Shown: in pieces, positions 63,269 through 64,000 of the stretch
Position numbering within the stretch: position 1 is the first letter of the stretch
How the letters are laid out: every line of letters begins with the position of its first letter
Source: Kosakonia arachidis
GTDB taxonomy: Bacteria > Pseudomonadota > Gammaproteobacteria > Enterobacterales > Enterobacteriaceae
Direction of reading: 5' to 3'
Length of the DNA stretch: 64,000 nt
NCBI RefSeq assembly: GCF_900116535.1
Contig: NZ_FPAU01000001.1
Coordinates: forward strand, 1,227,218 to 1,291,217
Made by a program: the position numbers and the translations under genes
The notes under the pieces: model-generated
Database searches by the model: none
Seen by the model: only the letters and a program-made list of their open reading frames with translations
Told to the model about the DNA's origin: nothing

Positions 63269-64000
63269 ATGAGCTTAATGCAAATTTTCCGCCGTATTTT
63301 TCGGCGTATTGTTCCACGACAGTTTGGTTTGTTGGCCGGAATTTTTTGTATCATCGGTCTCTTTTCCGCGCTACAAATCACCTCATCCATTGTCCTTTCC
63401 GCGTCGTTACGCGACGCACAAACTAGCGAACAACGGAACCAACAGGCGCATTTGCAACAGGTACGGGTCGATGAGGCCCGCATCGCGTTGCTGACCGCCA
63501 GCGATCTGCTGAATCGTGCGGGCGTCTATTTTATGCAGGATAAAGAGACCGGTTCAGTTGGCAGCTGGCACAGCCTGATGGACGAAACCAAAAAAGCGCT
63601 CGACGATTCACAAAAAGCCTGGCAGGCCTGGCTGGCGCTCAATCCACCGAAAGACGAGGGGTTGATTAATAGTTACCAGATGTTTTATGGCGCGCTGAAA
63701 GAGCAGGCGGACGGGCTGGTAAAAACCCAGTCGATTGATGCGTTTTTCGCCGTACCGGCGCAGGCATTTCAGGCCGATTTTAACGACAATTACGCCCGAT
63801 TCCAGCAGGCCAGCGAAACGCGTTCGGAGCAGGGTAGACAGGCGCTAATGTCGACGCTTGCGCAGTTGCAGCATGTTTTTATGCTGGTTCCGGCATTGCT
63901 ACTGGTGATTGCTGTGTTGGTGTGGTTCGCCATGTCGCGCTGGGTCATTACGCCGCTGCGCAGACTGATTGCCCATATCAATGTGCTTGCCGCCGGGGAT
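63269..64000 (+). CDS. methyl-accepting chemotaxis protein, 5' part
   Basis: The frame stays open to the right edge and gives the first 244 residues. A short basic N-terminus and a first span (about 21-42, LLAGIFCIIGLFSALQIT) are followed by a periplasmic four-helix ligand domain (SLRDAQTSEQRNQQ, then SDLLNRAGVYFMQD). A second span (about 208-226) leads into a HAMP start (SRWVITPLRRLI). This is the layout of Tar/Tsr/Trg-type receptors. The signalling half lies outside the window, so the ligand class cannot be assigned. The 99 bases upstream hold a GC-rich hairpin (63175-63192) but no T run. Confidence 0.9.
   Translation, partial: MSLMQIFRRIFRRIVPRQFGLLAGIFCIIGLFSALQITSSIVLSASLRDAQTSEQRNQQAHLQQVRVDEARIALLTASDLLNRAGVYFMQDKETGSVGSWHSLMDETKKALDDSQKAWQAWLALNPPKDEGLINSYQMFYGALKEQADGLVKTQSIDAFFAVPAQAFQADFNDNYARFQQASETRSEQGRQALMSTLAQLQHVFMLVPALLLVIAVLVWFAMSRWVITPLRRLIAHINVLAAGD

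Noticed and set aside
1..64000. Search for tRNA, rRNA, CRISPR arrays, insertion sequences, prophage genes and integrases.
   Set aside because: No cloverleaf, spaced repeats, transposase, integrase or phage structural gene was seen in reading either strand; a dedicated scan was not possible.

Overview
The window is chromosomal DNA of a gamma-proteobacterium of the family Enterobacteriaceae. Most of it keeps the gene order of the Escherichia coli terminus region. The predicted proteins are close to, but clearly not identical with, E. coli products. A Taq-type carboxypeptidase, an FtrA regulator and a MetE-like protein, which I do not place in this E. coli region, point to an Enterobacter/Kosakonia/Klebsiella/Citrobacter-like host rather than E. 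coli. I cannot fix the genus from sequence alone. No tRNA, rRNA, CRISPR array, intact insertion sequence or prophage was seen.

Layout. 0-1.8 kb: M32 carboxypeptidase and a 30-residue membrane microprotein. 1.8-6.3 kb: ynfM, ynfL, mlc, bioD2. 6.4-11.1 kb: the anaerobic ynfF-G-H-dmsD reductase operon behind a likely FNR promoter; its catalytic gene is interrupted by an in-frame amber codon. 11.2-14.1 kb: ynfD, ynfC, speG, ynfB, ynfA. 14.2-22.9 kb: the RspR regulon (rspA-rspB-ydfJ, ydfI, rspR, ydfG), with ydfZ and an AT-rich islet carrying a DUF1796-type protein. 23-26.6 kb: dcp, a probable structured small RNA, small genes, mgrR and mgtS. 26.7-36.2 kb: ftrA, rhodanese, a MetE-like enzyme, ydeE, eamA, marBAR, marC, a lipoprotein hydrolase and sotB.

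36.4-60.8 kb is an accessory stretch inserted between sotB and ptrR/sad, which lie close together in E. coli. It holds a PhzF protein, a lactate dehydrogenase-like enzyme, two GNAT acetyltransferases, several AraC and LysR regulators, a second cyclopropane fatty acid synthase next to a ykgEFG (lutABC-type) lactate-oxidation operon, a GPH sugar transporter paired with a glucose dehydrogenase-like PQQ propeller lacking its membrane part, a lipoprotein with a decayed duplicate, a hemB fragment, a small aldehyde/carbonyl metabolism cluster and a CSS-EAL phosphodiesterase. The conserved backbone resumes with ptrR and sad (60.8-63.2 kb). A chemoreceptor gene runs off the right end.

Themes: anaerobic respiration (ynfFGH/dmsD, ydfZ), sugar-acid metabolism (rspAB, ydfI), magnesium stress (mgtS/mgrR, both with PhoP-box-like promoters), multidrug tolerance (mar, sotB), and a recombination-prone accessory locus with gene fragments. 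The most notable observations are the ynfF amber codon, the promoter-stem-terminator small RNA near 25.2 kb, a zinc-ribbon reading frame with no standard start codon, the truncated PQQ dehydrogenase, and the duplicated and decayed lipoprotein gene.
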